From Oscheius onirici (lineage: Eukaryota; Nematoda; Chromadorea; Rhabditida; Rhabditidae): 64,000 nt of DNA. The position numbers were made by a program, and so were the translations under genes. A model generated the notes under the pieces. That model worked only from the letters and a program-made list of their open reading frames with translations, did not search any database and was not told the origin of the DNA. Shown here in pieces: positions 13,504 to 25,155 of the stretch (the stretch's first letter is position 1; each line of letters opens with the position of its first letter). The DNA is taken from contig OW051471.1 of the NCBI GenBank assembly GCA_932521025.1, positions 2,542,001 through 2,606,000 on the forward strand. The letters are read 5' to 3'.

Positions 13504-16118
13504 TGTGCAAAAAAACCGTATATGTTTCACGTTCAACTGATAACAAATATGTGTTGATCATTGTTGTTCAATTTGAAGTAAAGCCTCTCGGAAAAACGAG
13601 ATTCACTCTTCATTATCCTCAACAATTTTGTTTCACGATCAATTGAAGAAATCACCATAAGAAATTGGCGTTTACCGGAAGTAAAATACGCATAGGTCTC
13701 AAAAAAGTACTCTTATTGTTAGAAAGGTTTGACGACAACTTTGTTTCATGGCTGTCATCACAGTCATCACAAGAAATTGGCCCATTCTGTTGTTGACATT
13801 GCTCCAAAAAAATCTAAAAGAGTTTTTATTATTATTAAAAAGAGTTATTATTGAATAGAGTAAAAATAGTTTTTATATAAAATTGTTTCTCAAGCAACAG
13901 CACACGAAGTTAACCTTTTTCACTCTGAGATCTTTAACAGTTTTAAAAAAATTAAAAAAAAACCACTTTTCAGTGCCAAAGATGCCGGAATCACGATCAT
14001 GAACGAGTCGGGACTGGACCCCGGAATCGACCATATGCTCGCGATGGAATGTTTCGACTCGGTCAAGGAGCACGGCGGTCGCGTCACCAGTTTCGTCTCT
14101 TTCTGCGGCGGTCTGCCAGCTCCCGAAGCCTCTGACAATCCGCTGCGGTACAAGTTCAGCTGGAGTCCCAAGGGCGTCCTGACGGCGCTTATGAACCCGG
14201 CAAAATTCCTCAAAGACGGTCTCACTGTCGAAATTCCGGCTGGAAAAGTTGTCGACCATCTCTACCCCATTGAGTTTATGCCAGGCTTCAATCTCATCGG
14301 ATTCGCCAACAGGGATTCAACGAAATATGCCGACATCTATGGTCTGGACAGCGACTGTAAGACACTGCTCAGGGGAACGTTGCGCTACAAGGTTGGTATT
14401 TTTTTGGAGATTTTAGAGATTTGAGGAAGCTTCCGGTAGAAAAAGTCCAATATGGGAGCTTGCAAAAATTGTAGAATTGAGACTTCTAATGTTTCACGCC
14501 ATGTCCAATAGAATGAGGCAGTTCCGTTGAAACGCTAACACTTTGAGAAGACGCGAAACTTTAGTAATTTTTGAGGGAAAGTACCTTCATTTTTCGAAGT
14601 CACGAATTTATTTTCCAGTTTTGCGATCAGCAGAAATGCAATCGTGATCCGAAGTCGCGAAATATAAACGGTCTACTACTTCCGAGATAGACATATGAAA
14701 AAGGTGACATTATGAGCCAGATCAGTACTTTTTTATGTTTCATGCCTTGCACAAGAGAGTGAGATGTTACCTTCCCAGAATAAGCAAGCTGTAGGCACTC
14801 TATCTGAAGAATGTTTGCAATCATTTGCTGACTAGACAGGGCTGTGCGTTTGGGGAGAGTTACAGTTTTACAAAAAAGCTGTGAAATGGGCGTTATACAG
14901 TGAAAAATATTGGACTTGGACATACTTTCAATTCAGTGTCCTCTTCCCCTTTCGTGTTTCAGGTTTTGAATAAGAATAAGAAATGTTCTAAGCGGTTGTT
15001 AGATTGATGACTTACTGCTCAAAATATATTTCAGGTGGTTGCGCAATGAGGATTCGAAACCGTTTTTATTTCCAAGCACAACATCTCACTCAAACTCTGA
15101 ACTTCTACGCTGTACACATAGAAATAGAATTTCATTACGCTGGAAAAAAAAGAACAGAAATCAACTGATAAACTTTCTAACCATACTTTTTCTACAACAA
15201 ACCGCTCTATTTTCAGGGCTTCGTCGAGACGGTAAAGGCTCTGGAACGTGTGGGCCTTCTCAGCACAGAGAAGACGGACGTCTTCAATCCCGTCCAAGGT
15301 CCCGATTTGACCTGGAAGCAGCTGATGGCCTCTCAACTGAACCAGAAGATGGATATTTTCCCCGACTCTCTCAGGAAAATTGCCGCGGAACGCGTCGGCA
15401 GTCAGAATCCGATCGGAATGAAGGCTCTCCGTGAGCTTGGACTCTTCAGCGACGTCGTCGTGGATCGTCACGGCTGTGCTCTGGACACTCTGGCTCCCTA
15501 TCTAGCCAAAGTGCTTGCTTTCAAGGAAAAGGAACGCGATCTGGTCATCCTGAACCACGATATTGGAGTGCAGCTGCAAAGCGGCGACAAGCAGCGTCAT
15601 CGAATCAGCATGGTCTGCTACGGCGAGGAGAATGGCTACTCGGCAATGGCCAGGACTGTCGGATACACTTGTGCCATCGTGTCCAATATGGTCCTTCAAG
15701 GTTTGTTTTTTTTGTCTAGAAATTGCAAAAGTAAGTTCGAATGATAGGTTGTTCGAGCTCTCTTTTGGTGTATAATGACAACATATGTAAATGCAGTACT
15801 GGTAGAATGAATGGAAAGAACTTTTTGAAACGACCAGAATGCACCATCTTTTGGACACTTAGCCCGCTAGATCTGTTGAAACAAAAAAACCGCTTGCTCG
15901 GTTCTTCACGGCTCTTTTTCTGCCTTTTTCAAGCCAGCTCAAAATGAAATTTGGTGATAGTTGCAGTTGCAAATAGGACTCAATAAACGTCCATTTTTGC
16001 AGGTGAGATCCAGAAGCCGGGAGTGTTGCGTCCGGTGGAGAAGGAGATCTACAGATCGGCTTTGAAGCGTCTCGAAGAGCTCGGAATCTACGCGACCAAG
16101 ACAATTCACTCGCTCTGA
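4701..16118 (+). CDS. aass-1: Alpha-aminoadipic semialdehyde synthase (LKR/SDH)
   Basis: Bifunctional mitochondrial enzyme of lysine breakdown. The lysine-ketoglutarate reductase half makes saccharopine; the saccharopine dehydrogenase half cleaves it to aminoadipic semialdehyde and glutamate. Nine exons join in frame with GT-AG sites: 4701-4925, 5274-5569, 6282-6669, 9331-9711, 10388-10521, 11295-11660, 13974-14391, 15217-15700, 16003-16118; total 935 residues, the usual length for animal AASS. Residues 1-25 are Arg/Ser-rich without acids beyond one Glu, as in a mitochondrial presequence. The LKR half shows the [14 protein letters not shown] start (about 34-46) and a GSGNVSKG nucleotide-binding loop (228-235). 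The SDH half starts near residue 484 with GAGMVSG (494-500) and includes [14 protein letters not shown]. Introns 3 and 6 exceed 2 kb because of inserted foldback elements. No lesion seen. Confidence 0.97.
6936..8209. repeat. Long inverted-repeat element in aass-1 intron 3
   Basis: The left arm (about 6936-7122) and right arm (about 8018-8209) are inverted copies: 'ctataggtctcgccaaaatgacc' at the left is mirrored by 'ggtcattttggcgagacctatag' at the right, and 'gaaatgccctct' by 'agagggcatttc'. The core (about 7150-7860) is a different repeat with 'gaattgcc...attaaagcttcagaca' and 'gagcaatttaaaatag' endings that recurs at 12094-12598 and, inverted, near 58436-58690. No transposase frame is visible, so this is a non-autonomous foldback element with a nested insertion. 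Confidence 0.75.
11837..12787. mobile_element. TTTAAAGGGACA-ended MITE, copy 1, with nested insert
   Basis: Ends are TTTAAAGGGACACTGACATT on the left and its mirror AATGTCAGTGTCCCTTTAAA on the right. Inner arms hold 'aatgagtggtgg' and 'aatcgattt' motifs that are mirrored. The element is split by another repeat at about 12094-12598, bounded by 'ctatttcgg' and 'ttccaccaattt'. Related copies are at 12907, 29552 and 47739. It lies in aass-1 intron 6. The TTTAAA ends recall the C. elegans PALTTTAAA palindromes (from memory, not searched). Confidence 0.8.
12094..12598. repeat. Repeat nested inside MITE copy 1
   Basis: Begins with the 'gagctacgcccccttcggggctaagtga' type block and ends with 'gagcattttaaaatagat'. 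Long stretches are near-identical to 7430-7700 ('ctactgtctggaaact', 'cacaaattgctccattttgattgccaatt'). The same material appears inverted at 58440-58690 and partly at 62640-62745, which makes it one of the more frequent repeats in the window. No coding capacity seen. Confidence 0.65.
12907..13325. mobile_element. TTTAAAGGGACA MITE, copy 2, right end lost
   Basis: Starts with TTTAAAGGGACTCATCTCATTATAG. The centre is a mirror pair around about 13130-13150 ('ggaaaaatgacggaaat' / 'atttcggtcaattttccacc'), and the inner right arm ends with the conserved 'gtcgtgggtcccgccacgaagttgcc'. The expected right terminal repeat is missing; the sequence switches to a GCCGTCTACGACGG motif block and a tetranucleotide repeat. 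Confidence 0.7.
13461..13503. repeat. (GACA)n microsatellite
   Basis: About ten uninterrupted GACA units in aass-1 intron 6, directly after the 3' edge of the truncated MITE block. The same tetranucleotide begins SINE-like fragments elsewhere in the window. Confidence 0.95.
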
Positions 16119-17020
16119 AAATCGCTACAGGAACGAAACGAACAAGTATCTACGAGAAAATTTTTTGAATGAAAGTCACGAGCTCTTCCCCCGCTTCAGT
16201 TAGATGTTGTTTTAGTTTTTTCTGTGACTTCCTCCCTCTAACATAATGATATCACAAAAGATTTAATGTAATCGACATAATTGTCGGGTCTGTAAATTGA
16301 CTGGTTTGTTCTCTTTGCATTTCAATGAAAGTTTTATCATGGATGATATATGCGTATTGAAACAAACTTTATATTCTGCAATGGAGACTGGTCTCTTGGC
16401 TAATGTTTGAATGATTATCTGCGCGAAATGAGGCTGGAGTGGTTTCTTAGGGGAATTTGCAGCTGTTGTAGTCTTGATGAAACAAACATGGGATATTTGG
16501 AGCTCAACTACAGCATACAAAACTATGTAAGTTTTTTTTATTTACAGTTCATGAACCCAGACCTTTTTATCCTCTCTCTTCGTGTTACCGGGAAAACAGG
16601 AATTTTTTACTACACCAAAACGCTATACCAGTGCAGGCCTTTGCTGTATGTTACCTTATGCAGACTTTGAAACACAATTTTGAGTGCGTGAAATAGAGAG
16701 AATTGATTCCGTTAGTATAGATGACATCCAAAGATTAGCGTAGTGTTTGACGACAATCTTTTTGTACACAAAAAAGGAGCGAAACGAGAAGAGATAAATA
16801 GATTTATAGATAAATAGATCAATTCAGCGGCATCAATTAGACAGCAACATATGAATTTTTCCAACCTTTTCTCTCAAAAGTTTCCAGTAATTCCCAAGAT
16901 TTCCAGTCACTTTACACTCCCCCTTTCGCCACCCCCAACCTCGATCTTTATTGATCTCTCGTGGCTCTGAGTCAGCGGCTTCTTCTCCGTGTTCCGTTCT
17001 CTCGCCCTCTTATCGAGAAA
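16119..17020. other. Spacer between aass-1 and the LRR gene
   Basis: No gene supported. It should contain the aass-1 3' end; no canonical AATAAA is seen close to the stop, so a variant polyadenylation signal may be used. No TTTTCAG-type acceptor lies directly before the next ATG. Confidence 0.5.
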
Positions 17021-19082
17021 ATGTCACTTCCTATGTCGGCTGCTCGTGCCGTAACTGAGGTGGTCAACCGGTGTGAGAATGCCAAAAGTACGGGATATTT
17101 GGGTGAGTTTTTTGAGTTTCAAAAATTTGGGATAAGAAACTGATTGGCGAGAGTTTCGCTTTGTTGAACATCAAGTTGGTCCATAGATGTTGCATATCTC
17201 GGTCATAACTTTTGATCTAAATGACCTAGAGAGCTGTTTCAGGAACCAAAAGAACAAGCAAAGTTAGCTCTATTTGGCCATGTATAGAGATCAGAAGCCG
17301 TAGTTCAAAAATTTCGAGTATCAGTCGAAAAGGCAAAATTTAGAACGCAAAAACGCATTTTAAAACCTGGGAAGCGCACATCCCACGCGATTTTAAAAAG
17401 TCTGACAACACAGTTTTGTGAGTTTTGACCAGTGAAGTTCTCAGGAGAAACCCGATTTTCCAGAAACCTTATGCATCTAATGTATATTTTTTGTTTCTCA
17501 CAGTTCTTATATACGTATATGATCTGTAGGAACCACTTGATGGGCTCACTTCTTCTGTCGAAAACAAAGCTGCATGCAAGTAGAAATGAACTTTCGTCCT
17601 TCTCTAACCCACTTCACCTCGTTTTTGTTTAAAACGTCACAGGTTTTGGAATTAGGGAGCACTACCCACATATGCTGAAATGAAAACTACTGGATAAAAT
17701 AAATTGTAGGATGTGAGTGTTTGTTTTTAATTTTGCGAAAAAAGCGCTCAAGTGCAAACTATCAGTAGTGGATAGTTACTGGAAGTTATAGTTGAGAACA
17801 GAAACAAAAAATGCTCAGAACGATGTACATTTTTGGAGCGACTATTGTTTTCTACCAGAGATGTTGGACCCCCGGAATTTTCACTTTTAGCACGCGGTAA
17901 AGCACGTAGTTTTCCATTTTACTGAATTTGATGGTAAGATTTCAGAGATCATTCTAGCGAGCCGAACATCGCTTTACTGAAAAAGTGAAACAAATAAATA
18001 ATTAGGAAATGCTTTAGATGCACCGATGGAGCGAAGTAACAAAACTCTTCGGTTATGCTATATAAACAACTGATGAAACGTATATTTGTATTTTGAAAAC
18101 ATCAAAAACTCTACCATTTTTCAGATCTCTCCTCATGTTCCTTGATGTGCATTGCTGACGGCGTCTACATGAAGCTAAAGGACCATGAAATAAACAAGGT
18201 CGGTTTTTTGAACTCGTTATTTCCTTCCAGAAAAAAAACGTTTGAATTGCGCAGAAATACCGAGTTCAGTCAAAAGCAAGACCACATAGGAAAGAACTGA
18301 AACATTTCGAAGATCAGAAACACATTTTGGAATTGATCTGCAGTTGTTCCTGAGGATTCAGGAGACTAGGAAAGAACAATTCTTTTGTAGATGTAGATGT
18401 AGTTTGGGCTATCGGAAAAGTGACCACACTCGACCTAAACATTATAGGAACGAACGGTGAAACATTTCGCTAAAAGAACTTTGTGAATTGAAACAGATTT
18501 GCTGTCTTTTATCAACTATTTTTTCCAAACTCTCTTCAACTTCTGTTTCAAAAACTGCACATAACCTTTTTGTCAGATAAGTATCGCTTCGTCTTCTCTC
18601 AAAATTTTCATCCTTACTTCCAGATAAACATCCAAAACAACGCCCTCAAAAAGTTCCCGAAAAAACTACTCACTAAATTTCCCAACACTATCAGTAAGTT
18701 TTACCACAAAAAAGAACAAAAGCACTCAAAATTTCCAGTCTTCAACATTGAAGGAAATCAGCTGACAGAATTTCCTGAAGAATTGGCAGAATGGACGAGT
18801 ATGAAGGGCTTCAGTGCTGCCAACAATCAGCTGAAAAAGTTCCCGGAGGGAATTTTTGCCATGCGGGAAATGACAATTTTGGATTTGAGCGGGAATCGGA
18901 TTAAATGTGGGCTCTTTTTGGGTGATTCATGAGGCTTTTTTTCAGCTTTTGACGCTTTGAAGCTCTTTGAATCATGTCCCGAATTGAAACAATTGAATTT
19001 GGCGGGAAATCCACTGGAAGAAGAAGTGATAACAGCATTGAATGAGAAGAAGCCGGATGATCTCGTGCTGAAATTGGAATAA
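17021..19082 (+). CDS. LRRC20-like leucine-rich-repeat protein
   Basis: Five exons join in frame: 17021-17102, 18125-18198, 18624-18693, 18739-18906, 18946-19082, giving 176 residues. The protein starts MSLPMSAARA and has a short helical N-terminus. Four to five leucine-rich repeats follow, including 'IEGNQLTEFPEELAEW', 'AANNQLKKFPEGIFAM', 'LDLSGNRIKSFDAL' and 'LNLAGNPLEEEV'. Length, the 'YLDLSSCSL' opening and repeat order fit vertebrate LRRC20 (about 184 residues) as I remember it; its role is poorly known. There is no signal peptide or membrane segment, so it is probably intracellular. An in-frame GTG-led extension upstream (16961) is not needed. The AATAAA signal (19078-19083) overlaps the stop codon, implying a very short 3' UTR. 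Confidence 0.85.
17170..17640. repeat. Degenerate relative of the 54.9-55.9 kb foldback arm
   Basis: In intron 1 of the LRR gene. 'aagttagctctatttggcc', then 'agagatcagaagcc' and 'aaaatttagaacg', appear in the same order as in the arms at 54935-55030 and 55800-55870, but diverged. No mirrored partner was found here, so it looks like a single decayed arm. Confidence 0.4.
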
Positions 19083-20145
19083 ATTTGTTCTTTGTACTCT
19101 TAGGGAAGCACATTTTTCGGCACAGATATACGGACTTGTTGATTTCAACTGCGAAAAATAAGAGTGTCACCTACTTTCCGTGACAGTTTTGTAGACAACC
19201 AGCCGTCGTTGACGGCTGTCGCTGCCCGCTTACTTTTACCATCTTTACTTTTATCGTATTCGAATTCAGCATGGTCGATTACCTTAGAAAACTCTCGTTA
19301 TAAACTGAACCCGGGTGTCTCGGCGTCCAAACCCTTACGCGTTAGCGTGGCAATAGGCCAGCCAAAGACACACACAGACAGACACCGTTGCGCTTTAGTG
19401 TTATAGAGATGTTGTTTCGAAAAATGAAACATCGGCTTACGAATAAAACAAAACTCCAGCACTCTATATAAGCAGAACGCGAAACATGAACATCTTGAAA
19501 TAGCCACAGACAATTACAATGATACAAACTATATATGTTTCGCCATTTTCATCAGAGGTTGGAAAAGTAAGTGATGCGCTCGGTAAGTAACGGCTACTGG
19601 TTGCCCTCAAAAACAAACCAATCTGTTGAATTTCACGTTAAGATACCGTTTTCTTTTCACATCGCTTTTCAGGAATGAGTAGTTCGGTACAAACCATTTT
19701 ATTCGGTTTCAACAGTTACTTGATAGAAGAAAGCTCTGGACATTCCGGTTGGCAGATCGCCTGCACAAAAAAAAGAGTTTAGAACCAGCTCTCCCTGATA
19801 ACATTTTACCCTTCCCCTTCACAATTTTCTAGGTGGAAGTGTGCAAGTTTTTTTCTGTTTCATCAGTTGTATAAAGAAACTGGAAACGGCGAATAGTTCA
19901 AGTTCGTCACAGTTTCAAACTTTGAAAGGTTTTCCCTCCGAGAATAATGTACCCTTTCTTCAACATTATTGTGTTTTCAACAAAAAAAAAAGATCTGTTT
20001 CAATTGCTGGAAGTAACGATTACCAGATATCACCAAATCTTGAAACACGAATCATCAAGCGGCAGCTTTTTTTGCAAAATATAGAACTATTTTGTTTCAG
20101 CGGTTACTCTAGCAAATTACACTGAAGCTGTCGATACTATAGGGC

Positions 20146-20457
20146 AGGCTTGTTGAAAACTTGCGCTGCGCCGCGCTGCGGCCAGGTTGGACTTTGCGGC
20201 GGGCTAAAAAAATTCATTTCGCATTTTTTTCTGATTTTTTTTGTTTCCAAATACGTCCCTCGATTAGATTTAGTTTTGCAATCAGAAAAATTGGAAGAAA
20301 ATCGAAAACTGACGACAAAAATAGAAGAAAATGCGGTTTTTTGACGAAATTCGGTAAAAATAGCAGTTTTCTTCGATTTTCATTGTCAGTTTTCGGTTTT
20401 CTTCCAATTTTTCTGATGGCAAAACCTGGCCGCAGCGCAGGTTTTCAACCTGCTCTA
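20146..20457. mobile_element. MITE with GC-rich terminal inverted repeats
   Basis: The left end 'ggcttgttgaaaacttgcg' plus 'gctgcggccaggtt' is mirrored on the right by 'aacctggccgcagcgcagg' plus 'ttttcaacctgctc'. The centre is a second mirror ('gaaaatcgaaaactgacgac' and 'attgtcagttttcggttttc'). No coding capacity. Confidence 0.75.
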
Positions 20458-22549
20458 GGGTTTCCTCCAGTTATGATCTAATTTTATTTCTGAGATGATT
20501 CCTTCGAAAAAGTACCAAACAGACACCAAGTCTTCTTCTAGAGAATGTCTCTTCGTCTTCTCTTCTAGAGAAAAAAGTGCTAACTAAAATGTTTCGCCAA
20601 TGGGTTATACTGTGAATGTAGTCCGGAAAACCGATCCATGAATCTGGCTACTGGTATTTTTGAAACGTTCTTCTCTTTTTCTTCTGTTTTTGCACCCTTT
20701 TGAACTCACTGGAGCAACGCTCTGCCGTTCTCCCAAAAAACATTCAGAGTTTATTGTCAAACTTTCTGTTCAAGAAAAGACTGATCTTTTCCTCTCCCCT
20801 TTTTCCTCCCGCTACCCTCACTTTCCCTCCGTCTCCCTTTCAGTGAAGAGCCCTCGTAACAGAGACACTAAAAGCGCATAAGAGGAGTCGCGTAGACCTT
20901 GATCACTGATTCTGGGTCCACTTCATATCTTCTGAGTCATAGGCGGAACGGAAAAAATGAGGACACTTGTGAGCTGGATTTTTTCGGAACGCAAACCTAT
21001 TTGGCCTTGATTAGACCGTCACGGCATGGGTCTCTTTGACCAGTTTACAACCAAGTTCTGACCTTTTTTAGAGGTAAACGCTTGAATGGGAACAAAGAGG
21101 TTTGAGTGACTGGAAAGGGTGTGACGGGACTCTTTATTAGGAAAGTATGAGACAGGAACAGTTCAAAACATACCAAACGGTTCAGTAATTTCTCTGAACC
21201 AGATGTCTATCGGCGCTGTTGCCCGACTGAAGGTCTTGTACCTGGCACAGAGTCAAGGTAAATGGCGCTGAAACAGTCATTGAAAAAGATTTATTCCAAC
21301 ACGGGACAGCTGACACGAGAATGGCCGAAAAACTGAAAAACGCAGTGGAAAAACGCGTGGTTAAGATCAGGCAGGGTCAAGTTCAAGGGAAAGAGTTTTG
21401 TGCAACTATCTATTTCAAACATTTGATAGATTTCCCGCTTTTCAAATGAAACAATAACGCTAAGTCAAGTTTAGTTTTGAAATATTCCCAGATTTATCTT
21501 ATGATTCAGTGCTGATCTAGAAGTATAGTTTTACAATTCCGAGATGTTTGGTGCGAGAAAATCTACTTCGTTTTCAATTTTACGTGTGACACACGGGATC
21601 TAATAATAAAAAAGGGTTTCAAAATGCTGTATATATCCGAGCTTCCAGCTTTACGTTATTGTGCAGTCTGCTCTTCCTTGAACTTTCCCTAACTTTAGCG
21701 AGACCTATCAGTTTTTGATGACAACAACACCTACTCAATTTGTAGTCTCATCCAGGTCCACGGCGCTTTTAGGATCACAGTGTGTGTAGGTTTTGTTGAT
21801 TGTTGATAGCTTTGCGGCCCTTCATTTCTTGGAAATTGTTACGTTTCACAATGTTCTTATAAGATAGGTTTGGTTCGGGACTCGATTAGTGCTTATCATT
21901 TTCTTCAAAAACTGTTTCAACAGATTCACAACTCCGAGTTTTGGTTTTTCGGGGCTTATTTATCCCTCTGTTGTTATTTTCTTCAGTTTTTCACGACAAA
22001 AATGTTCAGAATGTAACTTTTTCTACAGTTTACAGTAACTCGAGAAATGTTACTCCCGCTGTTTTTCTTCTTCCGTCCAATCTTTTTATGCTTCAGCATT
22101 TCTCTATAAAATTTCTCCATCATCAAGTTTGTTCCCACTTTCATTTTGTGTATATCTCCCCAAAACCATATATGCTTCAATTTTAGGTCAATACGAGGTT
22201 CTAGGTCAATACTTGTTCATTACTCTCACTAACTTTTCTTCTCATCGTTTTGCTGCATGTCCTTTCCACAGTATAATCTTCTCGAAGTAAATCAATTTTT
22301 AGTCATTGCAAAATAAAAACGTTTCGCCAAGCACACAAACATATTATAGCGTCAATCCTTCGACGTCCTCTATTCCTTCCAAAGTTCCACAAGCCCTAAA
22401 AATTTGAAGACCCTGGTGCTGAAGAAGACAGTGAACTCAATCTCGCTGTTGTTTTTTTATGTTCTCCATTGTTGTGTTTCGCTACGTTTTCATTACCGAA
22501 CATTACTTTCGCTATGTGCTGCATACATTTCTCTCACATCAAAATGTTA

Positions 22550-22960
22550 TTAGGTCGCCCAATAAGTATTTAAAAACCGTTCATAACTTTCTCCAAATTC
22601 AACGAAATTGGGTAAACTCGGTTCTAAAATGTAGGTCTACCCTAGGCCGAATTAATAGGCTATATGAGAGACCTGGATATCTTACCGTCTGAGCACCGTT
22701 CCAAATTTCGATCAAAACACAATTTTGCCCACAACTCTTCAGGGTTACATCCTACAAAAAATTTGTCAACTAGTAAAAAATTCAGCTCATTGAGACGAGT
22801 ATTTTTTTGCTTTTTTGAAAAACGATTTTTGACTTTGGGAATACCCCTAAACTGAAAATGTCCGAATGGCGCAGTGGGTTTGAAAAATTCACGCTGGAGC
22901 GACCAGGGTTCTAGTCCGCCGAGAGGAAATCTTTTTGTTTTTTAACTGTAGCATTATACT
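22550..22960 (+). repeat. Foldback family with tRNA-like Pol III module, copy 1
   Basis: One arm (about 22550-22790: 'gccgaattaataggctatat', 'gagacctggatatct', 'cgatcaaaacaca') is followed by a tRNA-like block. That block has A-box TGGCGCAGTGG at 22867-22877 and B-box GGTTCTAGTCC at 22908-22918, then 'cgagaggaaatctttttgtttttta'. The terminal T-run would suit Pol III termination. The other inverted arm is not evident in this copy. Copies 2 and 3 are at about 31160-31500 (minus) and 45966-46702. Confidence 0.7.
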
Positions 22961-24049
22961 GTACTGAAAAGCACACCTGAAAAGCACACCTGTAGAAAAG
23001 CACACAGATATCAGAATATCAATAACTTCTTCCGCACGTGTTGAGAAAACAAAGAAGAGTCTGGTCATTTCTATTTCTATTTATTCGCTAATCACGTCTG
23101 GGATCGACAAGGGCATCTCTGACATTTTTCCATTCCTCAGCAGTTCGCCTCCACCACATGTGTCCAGCCTGGTCATAGAGTCTGGCCATACTCTCGTTGT
23201 TTATAAATGCATAATTGTTGTGTTTCATTACTTTTTCTTTACTACACATTTGTTAGTAACTCGACCTGTGCGAGGTATATGAAACGACGATAAATGTTTC
23301 AAGAACTGTACATTTCCAAACATTAGCTCTTCCCCTAGTGATATACAAAACACATCAAGCTGAAACATTTTTTATTCCAACTGTGGCTGAAGAGGGCATT
23401 GGTATTCCTTTTTTTTCAGGCCCACATATCTTGGCCCTTTTGTCCGAATCTTTCACTTAGGCTAGCTGAAAAAGCCGTCCTTGACCATCTTTCCACTACC
23501 AAATGAGAAGCTGCTGCCGTCCTTGACGGCACACTGGGTCATGGCTTCTTCCCGCTGTATGGTCAGAACTAATGGTCAGAACTAATCATTCCCCAGAAAG
23601 GTGGCGGTAATGGCTGGCACGTAACCCATGATTTGAGCATTGAAGGTCGCAGTTTACGGTTTTTCAATACAGGTTTTGGGTTCAGATTGCCAATATATTG
23701 TTGCCTGGACTGTTCCTGGTAATGGAGAGGAACAAAGAGACATAGAGTTACAGAATCAGAGACTGGTTTCCACGACAAACTGTCCCTCAAAATTGACGGG
23801 ACAAGTTAGGCTGGTTGTGTAAAAGACCAAGAGTAATGAACTTCCTCTCTCTGGAAAGAACTAGACGTTGTATAGACATTGACGCGCGTATCCTTTTTGC
23901 TCCCGATGTAAGCCTGTTCCAGGAAGACATGTCAGCAAGGTCGAGATCGTTGGCCCGACCTACTTTACGTCATTACTCTCCCCTTTTTGACGGCAAAACC
24001 ATTTCAAACCGATGGGGAGGCGTCACTTAGAATGGGCGGGAGTTGAGAG

Positions 24050-24058
24050 TATAAAAGG
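24050..24058 (+). promoter_or_regulatory. TATA box of the collagen gene
   Basis: TATAAAAGG lies 38 nt upstream of the collagen ATG, preceded by GGGCGGGAG. Spacing fits transcription starting only a few bases before the ATG, as is common for strongly and periodically expressed cuticle collagens. Confidence 0.8.
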
Positions 24059-24087
24059 ACGGAAGGGAGAGGACTGAACAACCGGCA

Positions 24088-25107
24088 ATGTTCGAGGAGA
24101 AACTGATCGTTGGGGTGGCTTCGGCCTGCTCGACTCTGGCCATCATCGCCTGTATGGTCGTCATTCCTCAGCTCTACAACGAGATCAATCAAGTTCACGA
24201 TGAGGTGAGTATCGGACAGAGTGAGAACTGATCCATTCCAGGTTCTCGACTCTGTCTCCGTCTTCCGCGTAGAGACTGACTCTGCCTGGACCGAGATGAT
24301 GGATATCCAGATCACCGTCTCTCCCCCTAGCAAGCCCAAGACCAACCCCTTCAACAGCATCTTCCGTGAGAAGAGACAAAACTACAATGGACTGCCAGCT
24401 TGGTGCCAGTGTGAGCCTACCAAGCCTACTTGTCCTCCCGGTCCCCCTGGCCCTGCCGGTCGTCCCGGACAACCTGGAACTCCAGGAATGAGAGGACCTC
24501 CCGGACAGGATAACTATCATGTCTACGCTCCCATTCACTGTCCTCAACAGAACCCCGGATGTGTCAAGTGTCCCCGAGGAGCTCCTGGAGCTCCAGGACC
24601 TGCTGGACCGATGGGTCGTCCAGGTCCCGATGGTCATCCCGGTCAACCTGGAGGACGTGGAAACAACGGACAGCCCGGACCCCAAGGACAGCCTGGAAAT
24701 GCCGGATCACCCGGTCAGCCCGGTCGTCCTGGACAGCCGGGACAGAAAGGAAAGGACGGACAGCGTGGACATGGAATGCCCGGAAGACCTGGACCTGCTG
24801 GACAACGTGGACCTGCCGGTCAGTCCGGAGGACGTGGAAACGACGGTCGTCCCGGAACTCCTGGACCTATGGGACCACCTGGAAGAAATGGAATGCCTGG
24901 TCATCCTGGTACCGATGGACATCCCGGAGGCAATGGCGGACCTGGACTGTAAGTTTTGATCAATGTCACTGCCACTGTCACTGTCACTCTTTTTTCCAGT
25001 CAAAAACCCCAAATAATTTCAGTCCCGGCAACGACGCTGCCTACTGTCCCTGCCCTCCCAGAAGCGGTGCCTACTTCGCTGCTGCTGCTCGCCGTCGTCG
25101 CGTCTAA
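24088..25107 (+). CDS. Cuticle collagen
   Basis: Structural protein of the nematode exoskeleton, secreted by the hypodermis. Exons 24088-24204, 24242-24948 and 25023-25107 join in frame to 302 residues. A membrane/signal-anchor segment covers about residues 6-30. Next is the conserved pre-collagen box with [16 protein letters not shown] (44-59) and a subtilisin-type cleavage site REKR (81-84). Then comes a short Gly-X-Y run flanked by cysteines ([15 protein letters not shown]), a long Gly-X-Y domain with few interruptions, and a C-terminal CPCP pair in '[11 protein letters not shown]'. Cysteine spacing is that of nematode cuticle collagens; I cannot assign a col- number. Codon use is strongly biased (CCC/CCT, GGA), typical of high expression. 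AATAAA follows two nucleotides after the stop (25109-25114). Confidence 0.95.
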
Positions 25108-25108
25108 A

Positions 25109-25114
25109 AATAAA
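25109..25114 (+). terminator. Collagen polyadenylation signal
   Basis: AATAAA starts one nucleotide after the TAA stop. A minus-strand AATAAA for the convergent small ORF is only 11 nt further on (25125-25130), so the two transcripts probably overlap at their 3' ends. Confidence 0.7.
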
Positions 25115-25124
25115 CCCATTTCAC

Positions 25125-25130
25125 TTTATT
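25125..25130 (-). terminator. Polyadenylation signal of the minus-strand micropeptide ORF
   Basis: AATAAA on the minus strand, 26 nt beyond the TAA of the small ORF. Correctly placed to end its transcript. Confidence 0.55.
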
Positions 25131-25155
25131 TGTGCCTCAAAAACCCGTGAAAAAA

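Larger units (their letters stand above)
19083..24049. other. Gene-poor 5 kb spacer
   Basis: No coding exon supported on either strand; open frames are short, mostly lack ATG starts or domain signals, and lack paired splice sites. Two repeats are listed separately (20146-20457 and 22550-22960). Fragments of other dispersed repeats occur at about 19198-19230 (GCCGTCGTTGACGGC hairpin), 19370-19400 and 23490-23535. Confidence 0.55.

Noticed and set aside
16961-17020. N-terminal extension of the LRR protein that would look like a mitochondrial presequence
   Set aside because: The extension would have to begin at GTG; ATG at 17021 gives a length matching LRRC20.
22858-22931. Functional tRNA gene
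   Set aside because: A-box and B-box are present, but the acceptor and T-stem do not pair convincingly and the block is repeated at 31.2 and 46.3 kb inside foldback elements.
24185-25012. Several long frames overlapping the collagen on both strands
   Set aside because: They are shadows of the Gly-X-Y repeat; GGA/CCC/CCT codon repetition keeps other frames open.
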